A stretch of 64,000 nucleotides of DNA, from NCBI RefSeq assembly GCF_000315625.1, contig NW_005434662.1:201593-265592 (forward strand), written 5' to 3'. The position numbers and the translations under genes are program-made. Each line of letters starts with the position of its first letter. Positions within the stretch are counted from its first letter, which is position 1. Source of the stretch: Guillardia theta CCMP2712 (lineage: Eukaryota; Cryptophyceae; Pyrenomonadales; Geminigeraceae). Below, in pieces: positions 34,556 to 45,870 of this stretch. Below the pieces are notes generated by a model that saw nothing but the letters and a program-made list of their open reading frames with translations, was not told the DNA's origin and did no database searches.

Positions 34556-35180
34556 CTAAAACGACCAAGTCAGAGTAGATGAAACAGATCTCTGACATCG
34601 CATGCACATAGAATAGAATGAAGCCTCACAAGTACAATCTAACATGTGCAGCTGCGACACCGGGCTCATTGAGGAAACAAGGGCAGCATGCGAGCATAGC
34701 CATCAAGGCGAAAGGTATCAAAATGCATAGAGTAGGTGGTAGGTGCACAACAAGCGCCAAGTGATCTTGATCTATGAACAGCGAGGGATGGCATAACATA
34801 CAATGGTCGTGCTCTTCTTGCAAGCACGTTCCACATTCTTTTCCCTTCTACAAGGCGACCCTCCACCGCCAAAAGCGGCTGTACGAAGACCCAGTAAAGA
34901 TGTGCATACTGCCATGGCGGGGCCCTCCCTAGCTGAAATTCCAGAATCTTTCCCCCTAACGCCTTGAGCAGTGCAGAATAGGATTGCTGACGATGCGAGA
35001 AACAGAGAGCAGAGACAGGGGGATGATTGAATAGCAAACATCTGCCTGCTTCCTTTCCTTAAGATTATTCTTCTCCTCCATCTGCCATATTCTTCTTTCT
35101 CTTCGCATGCCAGAATTGGGGAGGGTTTACGAACTTCATTTCCGCGTTTCGCCATGCTGCGACCCCGGCTTGAAAATCTC
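34556..35180. other. intergenic, no supported gene
   Basis: This is upstream of the translin gene. There are minus-strand open frames of about 65-136 codons without domain features. It leads into C-run island 3. Confidence 0.35.
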
Positions 35181-35184
35181 AAAA

Positions 35185-35335
35185 TCTCCTACCCCTCCAT
35201 CAGACTACCTCACCCTGCAATTATACTACCCTACCAGCAGAATCACTATCAAAAGTACCCCTTTTCTCATCACTCATAACTGTACCCTACCCACATGTGT
35301 ACTACCCCACCCCATACTCAATATGCATTTTCCCC
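35185..35335. repeat. C-run island 3
   Basis: CTACCCCTCC, ACTACCCTACC, GTACCCCTTT, TACCCTACCCAC and CTACCCCACCCC lie within 150 bp. This is the C-rich half of the element type seen at 1585-2230 and 15885-16260. Confidence 0.55.
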
Positions 35336-35580
35336 TGCACGATCTGGTTGAAACCGCAGATGATGGTAGACCTTCATCTCCGGTTTCAAAACACAATTTC
35401 GGGATCTCTTGCAATTCCAGAAATGAAAAGGCTAGTTCTAAAAGAGCACACTTCATATTTGAAATATTAGAGGTACTTTTGAGATTCTATTGATGCACTC
35501 TTTGCCCCAGATGCGCCGGGGTCAAAGATGATGGAGTTGAGTAAACTTGAAGAATCTGCTTGACGTGCGGTCCGTTGGGT

Positions 35581-37160
35581 ATGGCGGCGGAGCGAGAGGG
35601 GTCGGATTCGCCGCTGTGGTTGACAGACGAGGTAAGCGATCGAGATGAGGAACTGCGGCAACTAGCCTGTGATTCACATCCTTTGATAACCGGCCCGGGC
35701 TGCCGTGACGCTCCTCATGCAGGGAACTCACCTGGATGTTCTTGACTGGAGGACGCCAAGACAGATTCACAAGGGTTACCCTCCCCTGAGTTCAAGGTTC
35801 CTGCACAAGGGACCTTCAGGAAGTATCGAGCGCGTCCTCGCTGAAGGGAGCCAGATGAAGTTGACCCCCAGGTGCGAGCTCCATGAAGGAGCTCGGACTC
35901 GGACTCTATTTGAGCTGACCTGGGATGTGATAGAACGCATAATATCTTCTTGCTGACTGCGGAAAGGAGCAAGGAGAGGGGAAGACCTGTTCAAGTCGAT
36001 AATGTAAACTGCTGAACATGACTTCTTGGCATATCCGTGAAACAGCCTTGTCCCTGAAACATGGTGCAGAGTCTCAGCCGACCTCTAAGGCTGGATAGGA
36101 TATGGCAATTCAGCAATCGGCAGGCACTACTGTTTCTGCTGTTCGACTTGAGCTTTTCCGTCTCACTAGTTGTATGGCCAGGCATCGGAAGAAGAGATAC
36201 GTGCTTCTATGTCAAATAGATCGTGCATTCTACATGAAAAGCCTCCCCCGAACACTGTAACAATGCATCTCTCCTATCCTAGAATAATGTTTCTGCTGGC
36301 TCAGTCTCCGAGGACTACTTCAAGCAGGCTGCGAAGATCTCAGGCACAGCACGGTACATATAAAGAGGCTGGACTACTACAAGGAGCGTTCACCCCTTCT
36401 GTTGGCAGATGAGATCAAACAGGAGTCACAACAGTCAAAGACAAGTGGGGACAGTGACTTCCAGGGTGTCGACGACTTTCTACACTCAGTCAGAAAAGTT
36501 CCCCCGCCAAGCGGGTCAAGACTACATCTTCACTCAGAGCCCAGGAACTTCTCTCCCATGCGAATATCGACGTCGTATGGCACCAGAAGTTACGACGCGT
36601 TCCAAGACCAACTCGAGGGTGTTCGTCCAAAGACTACCATTCACCCGTCACGGAAGTCGAGGATGGCATTCATCTCCGCATTTCAATACGATAGCAATGA
36701 CTCGTATTCTGTTCCAAGTTGGGTGACCCCAAGAAAGGTGGACAAAATGCTCGGTTCTGTTCCTCGCAAGAAAATGATTTCTCTTGCAGATCAAGACCGC
36801 TCAGCCAGCGACAAGACCTCGTACGATTGTGAGTTGATGCCTCATGTGTTGAACTCCCAACATTGACTTGCTTGTCTTGGAACGAAGCCATCTGCACACC
36901 CTGAGCACAAGATCTCGCTGGAGGTAGTCACTGTACCAAGTCAGCTTTCTCCGAGAAGGCCGATAACGCGGGCACACCTGAAGGGAGGGAAGTCCATCGA
37001 TGACAAGGTCTTCGAGTATACAGAAGTTCCGGAGAGATCGTTAGAACAGGTGCTGTCCAGCGAATCAACTCCGTATGAGATACGTGAGACTCTCAAGGTC
37101 CGGGCGCTGTGGGTGAGCTCGCCTCGAAGAGTTGTCTCCGAGTTTGTCAGCATCGAATGA
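35581..37160 (+). CDS. serine-rich hypothetical protein
   Basis: The 3' part is well supported. An exon from about 36402 reads 'ADEIKQESQQSKTSGDSDF', 'GVDDFLHSVRKVPPPSGSR' and 'FQYDSNDSYSVPSWVTPRKV'. A 43-nt intron (about 36847-36889) then joins in phase to 'EHKISLEVVTVPSQLSPRR', 'SIDDKVFEYTEVPERSLEQ' and 'LWVSSPRRVVSEFVSIE', stopping at TGA 37158. A possible first exon at 35581 (MAAEREGSDSPLWLTDE, then a GTAAGC donor) joins 'THLDVLDWRTPRQIHKGYPP', but the link across 35960-36400 was not resolved, so these may be two genes. It is Ser/Pro-rich with likely disordered segments and no known domain. Confidence 0.45.
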
Positions 37161-37401
37161 CCAACAGTTTGCCTTGGGCTGATCGGAGTGTGTAAACTAA
37201 TCTCAATAAATCAACTCTGACTGATACAGACTGACAAAGAGACAGCCATGCGACTTATCATGCACAGCGTGTTGAGAGAGAGAAACAAGCTTTCTAAATT
37301 GTAACAGGATGAGGGAGCATGCAGGATAGTGAACCAAAGAGAGATAGATGGATAAAAAGAAAATGTAATCAAATCGTCATCATGTTATGTTCGTGGAATT
37401 C

Positions 37402-38802
37402 TCAGGCCCCCGCGCTCTCCATGGAAGCATCGATCTTCGTCTTGAGGGACTTCACCATCTTCTTCAGCTTACAGACAGGACCGCACGCTCCATGAGACAG
37501 TCTCTGGGCTGACTTGCCGCGTCCTGCAAACTTCTGGTGAAGCAAAGTAGACTTCGACTTGATCGCCCTAGGGCCGGGATCTGCCTCAGACGCAATACCT
37601 CCTCGGACGGTATTCATAGAATTCGGATTGTCGACCAGCACCCCTGAGTTTGAACCACCCATTCCTCCACCAACTCTCCTCCTCTCGACATCATCTGCCC
37701 ACTTCTGCGCTGCCTTGTCGTCATCGTCCTCCGCGCTTTCACCTTCCTCTGCATCCTGTGCGTGTTTCTCAGCTGAGTCTTCTTCTTTCTGTGAAACCTC
37801 CATCGGAGAGGCACCCGAAGGCCAGTAATTCTTGGGATTCGAATACTCGGGTGGCGACTGCGAGCACACATCGACCATCAAGCGAATGGTCTTGTCCCAG
37901 CGGGACGGGTATTGTTCCTGGTAGTTGTACCCGAGGTAGCAGATGTTGCCGCACGAGCACGGCCTTCCTTGTTTTGCACTTGCTTCACAGTCCTTGGGGT
38001 AGACTCTCACAGGAGGAAGGGTAGTAGAAGCATCGTTAGCAGGATTGTCTGCCATGCAGAACTTGACCATGAACACAACAGCATTCTTTGGTGACCCGTA
38101 GATCACTGTCGCACCCTGGGGCAAACTCTCTTTCTTGACAGCTGTGACCGCGATGCCTTTCTGCGGGAGGAGGGACGGAGCTCTTTCCAGCATCTCCTTC
38201 TGGCTGTCACTCAACGAGTCGAACGAGGGCATCAAGGGGAAGGGCCCTGGTGAGTAATCGCCGTCTGCCTGCTCCAAGTTGAAGAAGAAGTATCGGTTGA
38301 TGAACTCAAAGTCTATGATCCCTCCTGTGAAGATCATTGCATTTCCGTTGGCCACGAAGCTCCTCAGGCGCTGACCGATCGCCTTCGAAGGATTGTGGAC
38401 GTAGAAATCCCACTCCATGGGTGGAAACAATAGAGAGACACAACAAGAGTGGCTCAGTTTGCGAAACAATGGTCCGTCTAGCTTATAGATGAAGCGAGGA
38501 TCACGGTATTCTCCTCCCATGATGGTTCCTAACTTGAAGATATGGCGAACAGTCTCTCCAGACCCTGTGAAGCGTCGGTTCGTGCTCGACCCCCAATACA
38601 GCCACAAGTTGGCCGGGGCACTCCAAGGTTCTTCGTCGATGCCGATACCATGAGGTTGCTCCCAGGTTCCCAGGTCTTCAACAGGACCTCCATTAATCCT
38701 TGACCATGACAAGAGCAGAGCAACGCAGGAGAACGCAATTAGAAGTGCTATTCCTGCCTTGAACGAAGCTGGATGCATTTGGCGAAAGCTTGCAATGGAC
38801 AT
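37402..38802 (-). CDS. single-exon type II membrane protein, unknown family
   Basis: An uninterrupted frame of 466 codons, unusual in this intron-dense window. A short cytosolic N-terminus (MSIASFRQMHPASFK) precedes one hydrophobic segment at residues about 16-33 ('AGIALLIAFSCVALLLSW'). The rest looks lumenal or extracellular: many Trp/Tyr ('WEQPHGIGIDEEPWSAP', 'NLWLYWGSS'), a segment with 'FVANGNAMIFTGGIIDFEFI', and a Cys cluster ('PCSCGNICYLGYNY'). After about residue 330 it becomes acidic (EEDSAEKHAQDAEEGESAED) and then basic. No family was recognised. The lack of introns could reflect retroposition or transfer, but codon use is not obviously different. Confidence 0.8.
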   Translation of the reverse strand: MSIASFRQMHPASFKAGIALLIAFSCVALLLSWSRINGGPVEDLGTWEQPHGIGIDEEPWSAPANLWLYWGSSTNRRFTGSGETVRHIFKLGTIMGGEYRDPRFIYKLDGPLFRKLSHSCCVSLLFPPMEWDFYVHNPSKAIGQRLRSFVANGNAMIFTGGIIDFEFINRYFFFNLEQADGDYSPGPFPLMPSFDSLSDSQKEMLERAPSLLPQKGIAVTAVKKESLPQGATVIYGSPKNAVVFMVKFCMADNPANDASTTLPPVRVYPKDCEASAKQGRPCSCGNICYLGYNYQEQYPSRWDKTIRLMVDVCSQSPPEYSNPKNYWPSGASPMEVSQKEEDSAEKHAQDAEEGESAEDDDDKAAQKWADDVERRRVGGGMGGSNSGVLVDNPNSMNTVRGGIASEADPGPRAIKSKSTLLHQKFAGRGKSAQRLSHGACGPVCKLKKMVKSLKTKIDASMESAGA

Positions 38803-39438
38803 GCTAAGGCTGTATCAGACACAGGCAGCAGCAGGGAGCGGAGGAGAGAGGTGAAGGGAGGATGCGAGCAAGAGACGAGGGTAGAACGCGAGTGATACCT
38901 CCTCCTCCTTCCTCTACTTCTCAGTCCCCTGCACCTGAATCCGCATGAAGACCGCCGCGCCTTTTCGGAGCTCAGACCGTTAGAACCGTTTAATGTGCGC
39001 AACTGCAACGACTATGTAACGGATACAACTGGTCTTTGATGTTTATGAAAATGTAGTTTGAAGTTGTACCCCTACTTTAGAGTATAAATTTAGGGGTACG
39101 GAATAGCTAAGGACCCACCCACCCATACTTGTGTTACCCACAAGAGACGTACGGAAAGGGAGGAATGCAGGAAACAAAATTCAACTTGCAGGGAGGTTTC
39201 TACGGCGAGGGCAATGCAGGAGGGGGGAAGCTGATAGATGAAGTGGCGATATGACACAGATCGAGCATCTCGGATGAGGGAGAGTTGTGTGCAAGGGGTA
39301 TAAGAAACATTCTTCATCCGTTTTCGAATCTTGCGCACGCTAACCCCGTCAAGTGAAAGGATTGATACCAAATTGAGACAAACGACGTCAAGAAAGATGA
39401 GCGAAACATCCCATTGTACGTGAAGGGAGGCAAGTACA
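38803..39438. promoter_or_regulatory. divergent promoter region containing a G/C-run hairpin
   Basis: This 636 bp region separates two divergent starts. It carries a fold-back of the G/C-run type: 8-bp arms at 39066-39073 and 39092-39099 with an 18-nt AT-rich loop, followed by a CCCACCCACCC run at 39112. No other gene is seen; a 216-codon minus frame here has no protein-like features. Confidence 0.45.
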
Positions 39439-42400
39439 ATGCTGCGAGCTAGGAACGATCCCGCGACTGTTCTGGGCGATAGAGAGGTCTGGAGCGAGGA
39501 ACCTGGGTCACAGGAACCGCGACCTGAGGAGGTAGTGAGCAAACTCTTTGAGTCAGCGCCTGAGGGTGGTGCAGGAGGGACTGGATGACGTTTTCGATGC
39601 GCTGAGGACAAGTAGATCGGAGGTGGGGGAGGACGAGGATCAATTTGACGAGGGCACACCGCTGGAGGAGGAAGGGATCGCCCTGAGGTAAGCTTGCCTG
39701 ATGCAATCACAGTCGAGCTGAATCTGCATCTTCCATGCAAGACGTCTTGTCAGATCGTCTAGTTCTCTCGGATGCAAGACGATATCGTTCAGAGGATCTG
39801 TCGTCCTGACTGTCAACAACATCTCTGGTGCCGGGATGCTGACTTTGCCCCAAGTCTTTCAGCAGTCGGTGACCGTACAAGAGTTGTCCTTGCTATCGGT
39901 CTCATGTACCTTGTAGGGATGGGTTCTTCCGATCTTGACCTTTGGTCTCATCTGTGTTGCATCCTCTCTCGCTGCAACCTTCCTCACCGACTCCATTGCG
40001 CGGATTCCGGGCAATAGGTAAACATCGTAGACTCTGGTGTTGCTGCGGAGAATTCACACGAGTTTAACAGTCGTTTTGATCGGAGAATCGAGTTCGCTTG
40101 CGTGTTTGAGGAGTTCTTTGGAAAAGTAATAGTCTCTGATTTGACGTACTTCACTGATGGGTTGAACTCAGCGCATGAAGCGAACGGCTCAGATCATGCT
40201 GATCATATGCCTCTTCTCACAGATCTTGTCTGGGATCATTGCAACTTCACAAGTAGTCCTGATGTCTCTCTCAACGTGCTTGTCCATGCTGACCCTCAGC
40301 ACAAGGTCGTCGACAGTCTTGTCGTGTTTGTCAACCCGACCAGGTCGACTTACGCGCTTCAGGTTCATCCCTTTGCTTTTCAAGGTGTAATGAAGCTGAC
40401 CCCGCAACAGGTCTTGCCTGAGTTCAAGATACTCAAGTGGACGGCTCCTGATCAGCCGCAAGCCGAATTGTCAAATTTTGCGGGATCGGGATCGACTCCT
40501 CCTCCCGTCATCCCAGTCTGCACAGGGAGCGACGCTGTTCCTTTTCAGCAGGGAGACTCAGGGCTCGTGATCACGCTGGGGTACAAGTCTTGTCCGAAGA
40601 TGATAGCGTTCTCACATGAACGATTTCTAGATATCTCCTCCTGTTCATCTTCCTCACCCCTTTCAGGTGGGTGAAACTGCAGTGTCCTTGAGAAGGCTGA
40701 CGTGATGCCACAGTTATCGCACTCTCGATGAGAGTATTGGATCCCAAAAGTTTGCTTTCGTGCTCTTGATCGCGTTTACCATCACATTCATCACTCAGTT
40801 TCTCTCGGTGATGATTCCTACCTTCGCTTCCGCCCCCTTCTCTCCGCGATGTTGATCCTTCTTGGCAGGAGGGGTTGGTGTTGCGGAGAGTGCCGGCGTT
40901 CGGCGACAGCTACAGGTAGAGTGGATGAGTAGAGGAGAGGCAAGAAACAAGGTGGTAGAGTTTTTTTTGTGACGGGGTATTTGAGTGACAAGTGAGAATT
41001 GGAAAGGAAGGAGTGAGGGGAGAAGGATAGGATGTTGTAAATACAGAGAGAGTGGACAAAGGGATCGAATATGGAAAGTGAAGATGAAGATCGGGAAGAG
41101 TACGTCCAATAACTGCGGCGGGATGTAGGAACATGCTTGGAAGTATCATCTTTAATTACGGGTATGGAAAATGTCCTACTAGAGGCTCGATGATGACGCA
41201 TTGTCTGCAGATTCATCGTGATGGTTCCGTCATGGTTAAATGAGAAGCGGCGCGATGTGAGCTCGCGCAATCTCTCGTATGAGGTGACACGGCGTGTGTT
41301 GACTACTTGAAGGTGTCTGTCAACAAGACTATTTGGACCTCTACCGCACTTTCCACTGTCTTGTACATCATCGTTGGCTTGCTCGGTGGTTTGGCTTATG
41401 ACCAGGTATCATGTCTCTTCCATTCGATGATGTCCCCATGCTCGTGACGATGGTCAAGAGTTCCTTGACTGATGGAGGGGTTCACTGCAGATCCAAGGGA
41501 ACTTCTTGAACTCTCTTGCATCTCACTGCAACCCCGCATGGGTTAGGCTGGTAAAGATGAAACTTGAAGAGGTTTCTAGTGACCGAGCATGCGACAGTCG
41601 TCGTTCATGTTCGCAATCATCTGCGTTGGACTGAGGTGAACATCACCAACATCACTTCAGAGATCTCACTTGTTTGCAAGTGTACCCATCTACTGCATCA
41701 TGACCCGGTACAGTCTTCTCGTCGGAGAGGTAGACTGACAGCGTCGGCGCCCTCGTCGTGCTGACACAGTCAACTCCCTTCCTCCCTCAGATCTGTGGCG
41801 AAGGCTGGGCTTTCTTCTGGACCGTCTTCTTTCCCTGGCTGTTTGCCTGGATGTTCTACAACGGAGGAGCTTTCAACAACGTGACCGGCTCTCCTCCCTC
41901 TCGGGCGACAGTCTTGACGTCTGCATGCAGATCGTCTCTTGGAGCGGACTACTCAACAACGGCCCGATCAACTTCGTCCTGCCCCTCCTAGTATCCCTCA
42001 AGGTGATATGCCACCAGCTCCGCTTTACTAGATCCACGATCCTGACTCCTGTACCACCGTCCTCCTCCTCTGCTCAGTGGCTGCTGCCTCCTCCTACTCA
42101 CTCTCCTCCTCCCAGGCCTTCGACTTCTCCATGCAGGAGATCGCCTCGAGGACGCCGAGCTCCAGGAAGGACGACACGTCGGTGGACACCAACTCCGAGT
42201 CATTCTCATGGAGATCCCCCTCCCATTACTTGGAGAGCAGAACAATCGTCAAGCCACTGCCCAAGTGCATGCAGGTCCCTCCGTACCTTGCTGTCCTCAA
42301 CTTGCCCTCCTCTTCTCACCTCTGACTCTCGCTTCCCCTCCTTTCCCGCCTAATTCCTGTTCCCCTCCCTCCCCCCACCTTCCTCTCCTCCCTCCCCCCT

Positions 42401-42541
42401 TCAAGGCCCCTGACACGTCTTCCCTTGCAGCCTGCACACAAGCACATCGTCTACCTCCTCATCTCCGTCCTCATCCTCTTCCAGCTTGCTTCACTCGCTC
42501 TTTCCATCCTCTGTTGGAACACCCTACACGGCGTCTGCTGA
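39439..42541 (+). CDS. AAAP-family amino-acid transporter
   Basis: ATG 39439 opens an acidic cytosolic N-terminus ('EDEDQFDEGTPLEEEGIALR'). The first membrane helix then carries the family signature 'VVLTVNNISGAGMLTLPQVF', like N-x-x-x-G-A-G-x-L-x-L-P in SLC32/36/38 and yeast AVT proteins. Further exons give 'PILTFGLICVASSLAATFL', 'AQIMLIICLLSQILSGIIA', a long loop, 'KFAFVLLIAFTITFITQFL', 'TALSTVLYIIVGLLGGLAY', 'SSFMFAIICVGLSVPIYCIM', 'EGWAFFWTVFFPWLFAWMF', 'SWSGLLNNGPINFVLPLLV' and 'HIVYLLISVLILFQLASLAL', about ten or eleven helices. The stop is TGA 42539. It probably exchanges neutral amino acids with protons at a vacuolar or plasma membrane. One intron (40797-41311) is much longer than the rest. 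The large loop between early helices (about 110 residues) is unusual. Confidence 0.85.
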
Positions 42542-42570
42542 ACAACTCGGATCCTTCTCCTCTCCTCCCG

Positions 42571-45122
42571 TCATAGCCCCTTGACCATCTCCAGCTGAGC
42601 TTGAGCAAGGCTTGCAGCTAAAAGACGCCGGCGAACTACTCGATCATCCCGAACCTCTCAGGGGGCCAGAGCCTCAGGAGAGGACGTCCCTTGACCTGCT
42701 CTCGATGGTGAGCTCCAGCAGCAAGGTTGAGGAGAGAGGAGGAGCAGGGAAGACCTTCGAAGCGTCCAGTGGCCCCCAAACTCGCGAGTCAACGGAGACA
42801 GCCTGGGAAACGTAACGAGGACGAAGACAAGAACGGAGGAGTTCACACCTTGCAGTCTCCAAGGACCAGGAGGGACTTGTCAGGGATTACTCCTTCCTCT
42901 GCCAGGCTAGTCAGGGAGGAGGAGAGGAGGAGAAAGAGGGAAGGAGAAAGTTCTTTCACACACTTGGAAGAATTCTCGAGGAGGTCGCCTCCCCAGTCCT
43001 CTTGTCGGGCTCGCAAAGGTTCTTCCGCTCTGCAAGCAGCGACTCTGAAGATTTTCCGTCCAACAAAACCCTGAAAGTTCAAAGCGCTCTCAGCCTCCAG
43101 CCTTCTCTTGCCCCTCCCATCTTCCTCCTTACAACACATTTCCTCCTTCTCCTTTCCCCCGGACTTCGCCTCCTTCTCACGGTCTTCTCACCTTCCATCC
43201 CCCGACACCTTGAAGCTCTCATGAGGGAGCCCCGCCACTCTCTTCACAAACAAGTCGCCTCCTCGCAGTCTTCCTCCGTTGGATCGAACAATCCTCTGCG
43301 AAAACCTCACTCGGCTTCATCCACAGCACAGGAAACAAACTAAGTCACACTTTCTACCACCCCCCCCCCCATCTCCGCACTGCTCCTGCTCCTTCCCCAG
43401 CCGCCTGCACCCGACTCTACCGCTTGCTTCACCCCAGCGTCTCGCTTACCTCAAGTTCCTCCGGAGGGGAGAAGAGGATGATCTCGTTCCTCTTGAGTGG
43501 CACTCCGAGTCGCGCTGTCATCTGATCCCCGTCATCCTCAGCAGTGAGCAGCAGGGGCTTCACCTTCTCGACCACCAGCAGATCTCCAGCCATGATCGTC
43601 GGCTCCATGCTGCGTGAAGGGATCTTGTACAGGGAGATGGCCTCTCGGGCTATGAGGCCAGACATGAGCAGACCAAGCGAGGCCTAAGGAGCTAACGGGT
43701 GAAAATGCGAGACCATTGGGCCATATCATGAGAGAGCAAGAACAAGGATCGAGGGGAGACGAGGATGCGGGGAACTGGGTGAGACATGTACATGCAAAGG
43801 GAAAGGGAGAACGACGACCAGGTGGTTGCAAGGAGGAACAGGAAGAGAAGGAGGGAGGAGAGAAATCGAGACCATCGTGACGATTATAAGGGTCGCCGTG
43901 TTGTACATGGCTTGTGTCACAGCAACAGGAATTTCTCCCATGCTCACTCGCACAGGCCAACTCCTGTCCAAGTCCTTCCTGACCGCATAGATTGGACGTA
44001 CCTGCTCGTCTGCTTACCACCAGCCCCCTCCCAGCCTATCCCCCGTTCCTCCTCCCTTACCTTGAGGATCGGGTTCTTCGACGAGGATGCGCTGAAGATC
44101 ATTGTACCGTCCTCCGCGTCTTCCATCCCCATGATGCGGTACTCCAACCCGGGATACACCCCCTTCAAGAACAGCTCGTCCCTCCTCCTCCTCCAGTCTG
44201 CTCGCCCGATTCCCAGGGAAGGAACGAACACCTGCCCGCATCTCAAAGACTTGCGGACATCCTCTGGCCACTCCCAGAAGATCCCATTCCTCCTCCTGAA
44301 CCCATCGGACGCCCCAGCTGTGGCGTACAACATCAACAGGCTTCCGACCTTCTTCACCAGGCCCCCGTTGCTCTCATCTCCCTGACTCAACTGCACTCTC
44401 CCAAAGTTGGTGATGTTCACCATGACAGACAAGACGCCTTCCTCGTCCACGAAGTCGCCAATCCTCTCCTGGGGGAGCACGTGCGCACCCCAGTCGTTTG
44501 CCATTCCGCTGGAGCTGTCGGCAAAATTTTCCCCGCAGAACCTCATCCCGCAGTCGAACGCCACGTCAAATCTCGGGCCAGACGTTTGACGCCCCAAGAT
44601 GCAGAGGGTGAAGCAGCAATCCACTCCCTCCTCCTCCTGCGTTGCCTCCGGCAGGTAGCGCAGGTACACTGCGGTCCTCCCCCGCCGGGAGTAAGTCGAT
44701 CCCATGAAGCTGTTATTCTTTCCCCCTGGAACCCACAAGCTGTCTGTCTGCGTTCCTCCTGGATAGAGGACGACCTGCCATGATGTCCCATCCTCCAGCG
44801 TGAAGGGTTCAGAGGACAGAAAGCTAGCGGGCTGGCTAGCTGCTAGGGCTGTAGGGTCACAACCCTTGAAGGTTACTAGATGAGACTGTCTTGCAATGAC
44901 ATGTTTTCCTGCAGCAACCTCCGTATCTCTTCCTCCTCCCGCTGACATCGCCTTCACTACATGTGGTCGCCTTGCAAGCTGTAACCTGCCAGTGGGAGCG
45001 CAAAGTCTGGAGGAGGCCAAGCGAAGCCCAGGTGAAATCACAGGAGAGAAACTGAATGAAGAGAAGAAGAGTTCGAGGAAGACAAGAAGCTCAAGGGTCG
45101 AGGCCGAACTGAATCGTATCAT
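42571..45122 (-). CDS. MATH-like domain fused to type I signal peptidase, plastid-type leader
   Basis: Exon 1 (45122-44061, exactly 354 codons) starts with a hydrophobic leader ('TLELLVFLELFFSSFSFSPV') followed by an Arg/Ser/Ala-rich stretch, a bipartite signal-plus-transit pattern. Residues about 120-240 resemble a MATH/TRAF fold: 'GTSWQVVLYPGG', 'TAVYLRYLP', 'NDWGAHVLPQERIGDFVDEE' and 'VLSVMVNITNF'. Exons 2 (44001-43873) and 3 (43683-43450) join in phase to a membrane helix ('LIIVTMASLGLLMSGL') and box B 'YKIPSRSMEPTIMAGDLLVV' (catalytic Ser). Later exons supply box D 'GDLFVKRVAGLPHESFK' (catalytic Lys) and box E 'LVLGDCKAVSVDSRVWGPL'. The C-terminus reads 'RDDRVVRRRLLAASLAQAQ', stop TGA 42571, 29 bp from the convergent transporter stop. 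All SPase I boxes are present, so it is probably active, removing thylakoid or plastid signal peptides (location inferred). Confidence 0.85.
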
Positions 45123-45369
45123 GCTTGCGTTCCTCCCCACTCCGTACCTCCTTTTCCTTGTTACTCGGATCACACCAACCTCCTCGATAGCACTTGGCAC
45201 GAAGCAAAGCACGCACCAACTAGCGGACAAAGAGGCTCCTCTTTTCCTCTGCTATCCTCGATTGCTCTCTTCCTGCCCCTCCTCCTCCCTCTCGGGCTTC
45301 ATGGCGTTCCAACATCCCAGCGCCATTTCTCTTCGTTGCTCTGCATGTCGGGCTGTCCAATCAACTGAG
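45123..45369. other. 5' flank of signal peptidase gene
   Basis: The open frame of exon 1 extends upstream of ATG 45122 without a stop for 36 codons but offers no better ATG. I see nothing else here. Confidence 0.35.
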
Positions 45370-45870
45370 CTGAAGCGTCCGGTCGCCGGGCCCGGGGTCC
45401 CGTCAGTTCCCGATCCGGCGTGACCACGGCACTGGCCGCGTGACTGGCCGGGCCGCGCAGCCGGCGCCGGGCCGCCGGGGGCACGGAGGCTCCGACCGTG
45501 ACTCCGATCGGACCGGACACTGTCACCGTCACGGTCGGCCCGGCCCCGGGACCGTCCTGGGACCGGTAGTCGTGTGACGGCCGTACTCGGGGATCCGCCT
45601 GAGCTGCAAGCCGCTCGTTGGAAGGAGGGCCTTCAGTTGGCAGGATTAGGTTTGGTTCTCGCTGTCTTTTCCGAGTTCTCGCCGTTTGGCCTGTGCGACA
45701 GTCACTGAGTGTCAGACGCTCCCATGATTGTATGATAGGGCCCAGATAATATTGCCAAGTTGCGGCCGCACCCGGTAAGGCCCGTAGTGATGCGGGGCCG
45801 GGGCCGGGAAACTCTTTACTCAAAGTTAAGTTAAAAACAGGCCGGGGAGGGCAGTTCATAAGTAAGAGCT
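45370..45870. repeat. GC-rich island D
   Basis: This GC-rich block is full of GGCCGG, CCGGGGCC and GGACCGG words with CACTG and GTGAC spacers. It includes the second copy of the 23-bp motif at 45815-45837. A tandem duplication of GGTACGGTACG-type sequence follows at about 45884-45910. The element resembles islands A-C and separates the divergent signal peptidase and scramblase-like genes. Confidence 0.5.
45815..45837 (+). repeat. 23-bp motif shared with 5731-5753
   Basis: Identical over 23 bp and in the same orientation as the copy at 5731-5753. It is embedded in GC-rich island D, where its AT-rich composition stands out. Confidence 0.6.

Noticed and set aside
39090-39740. 216-codon minus-strand open frame
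   Set aside because: It covers the divergent promoter and the first exons of the transporter, and its composition is not protein-like.
42600-43350. Separate plus-strand gene after the transporter
   Set aside because: Plus frames here are open but are fully explained as antisense to phase-matched 3' exons of the signal peptidase (boxes D and E).
43786-44783. Plus-strand open frames of 199 and 263 codons
   Set aside because: They are antisense to exons of the signal peptidase fusion and have Pro/Ser/His-biased composition.
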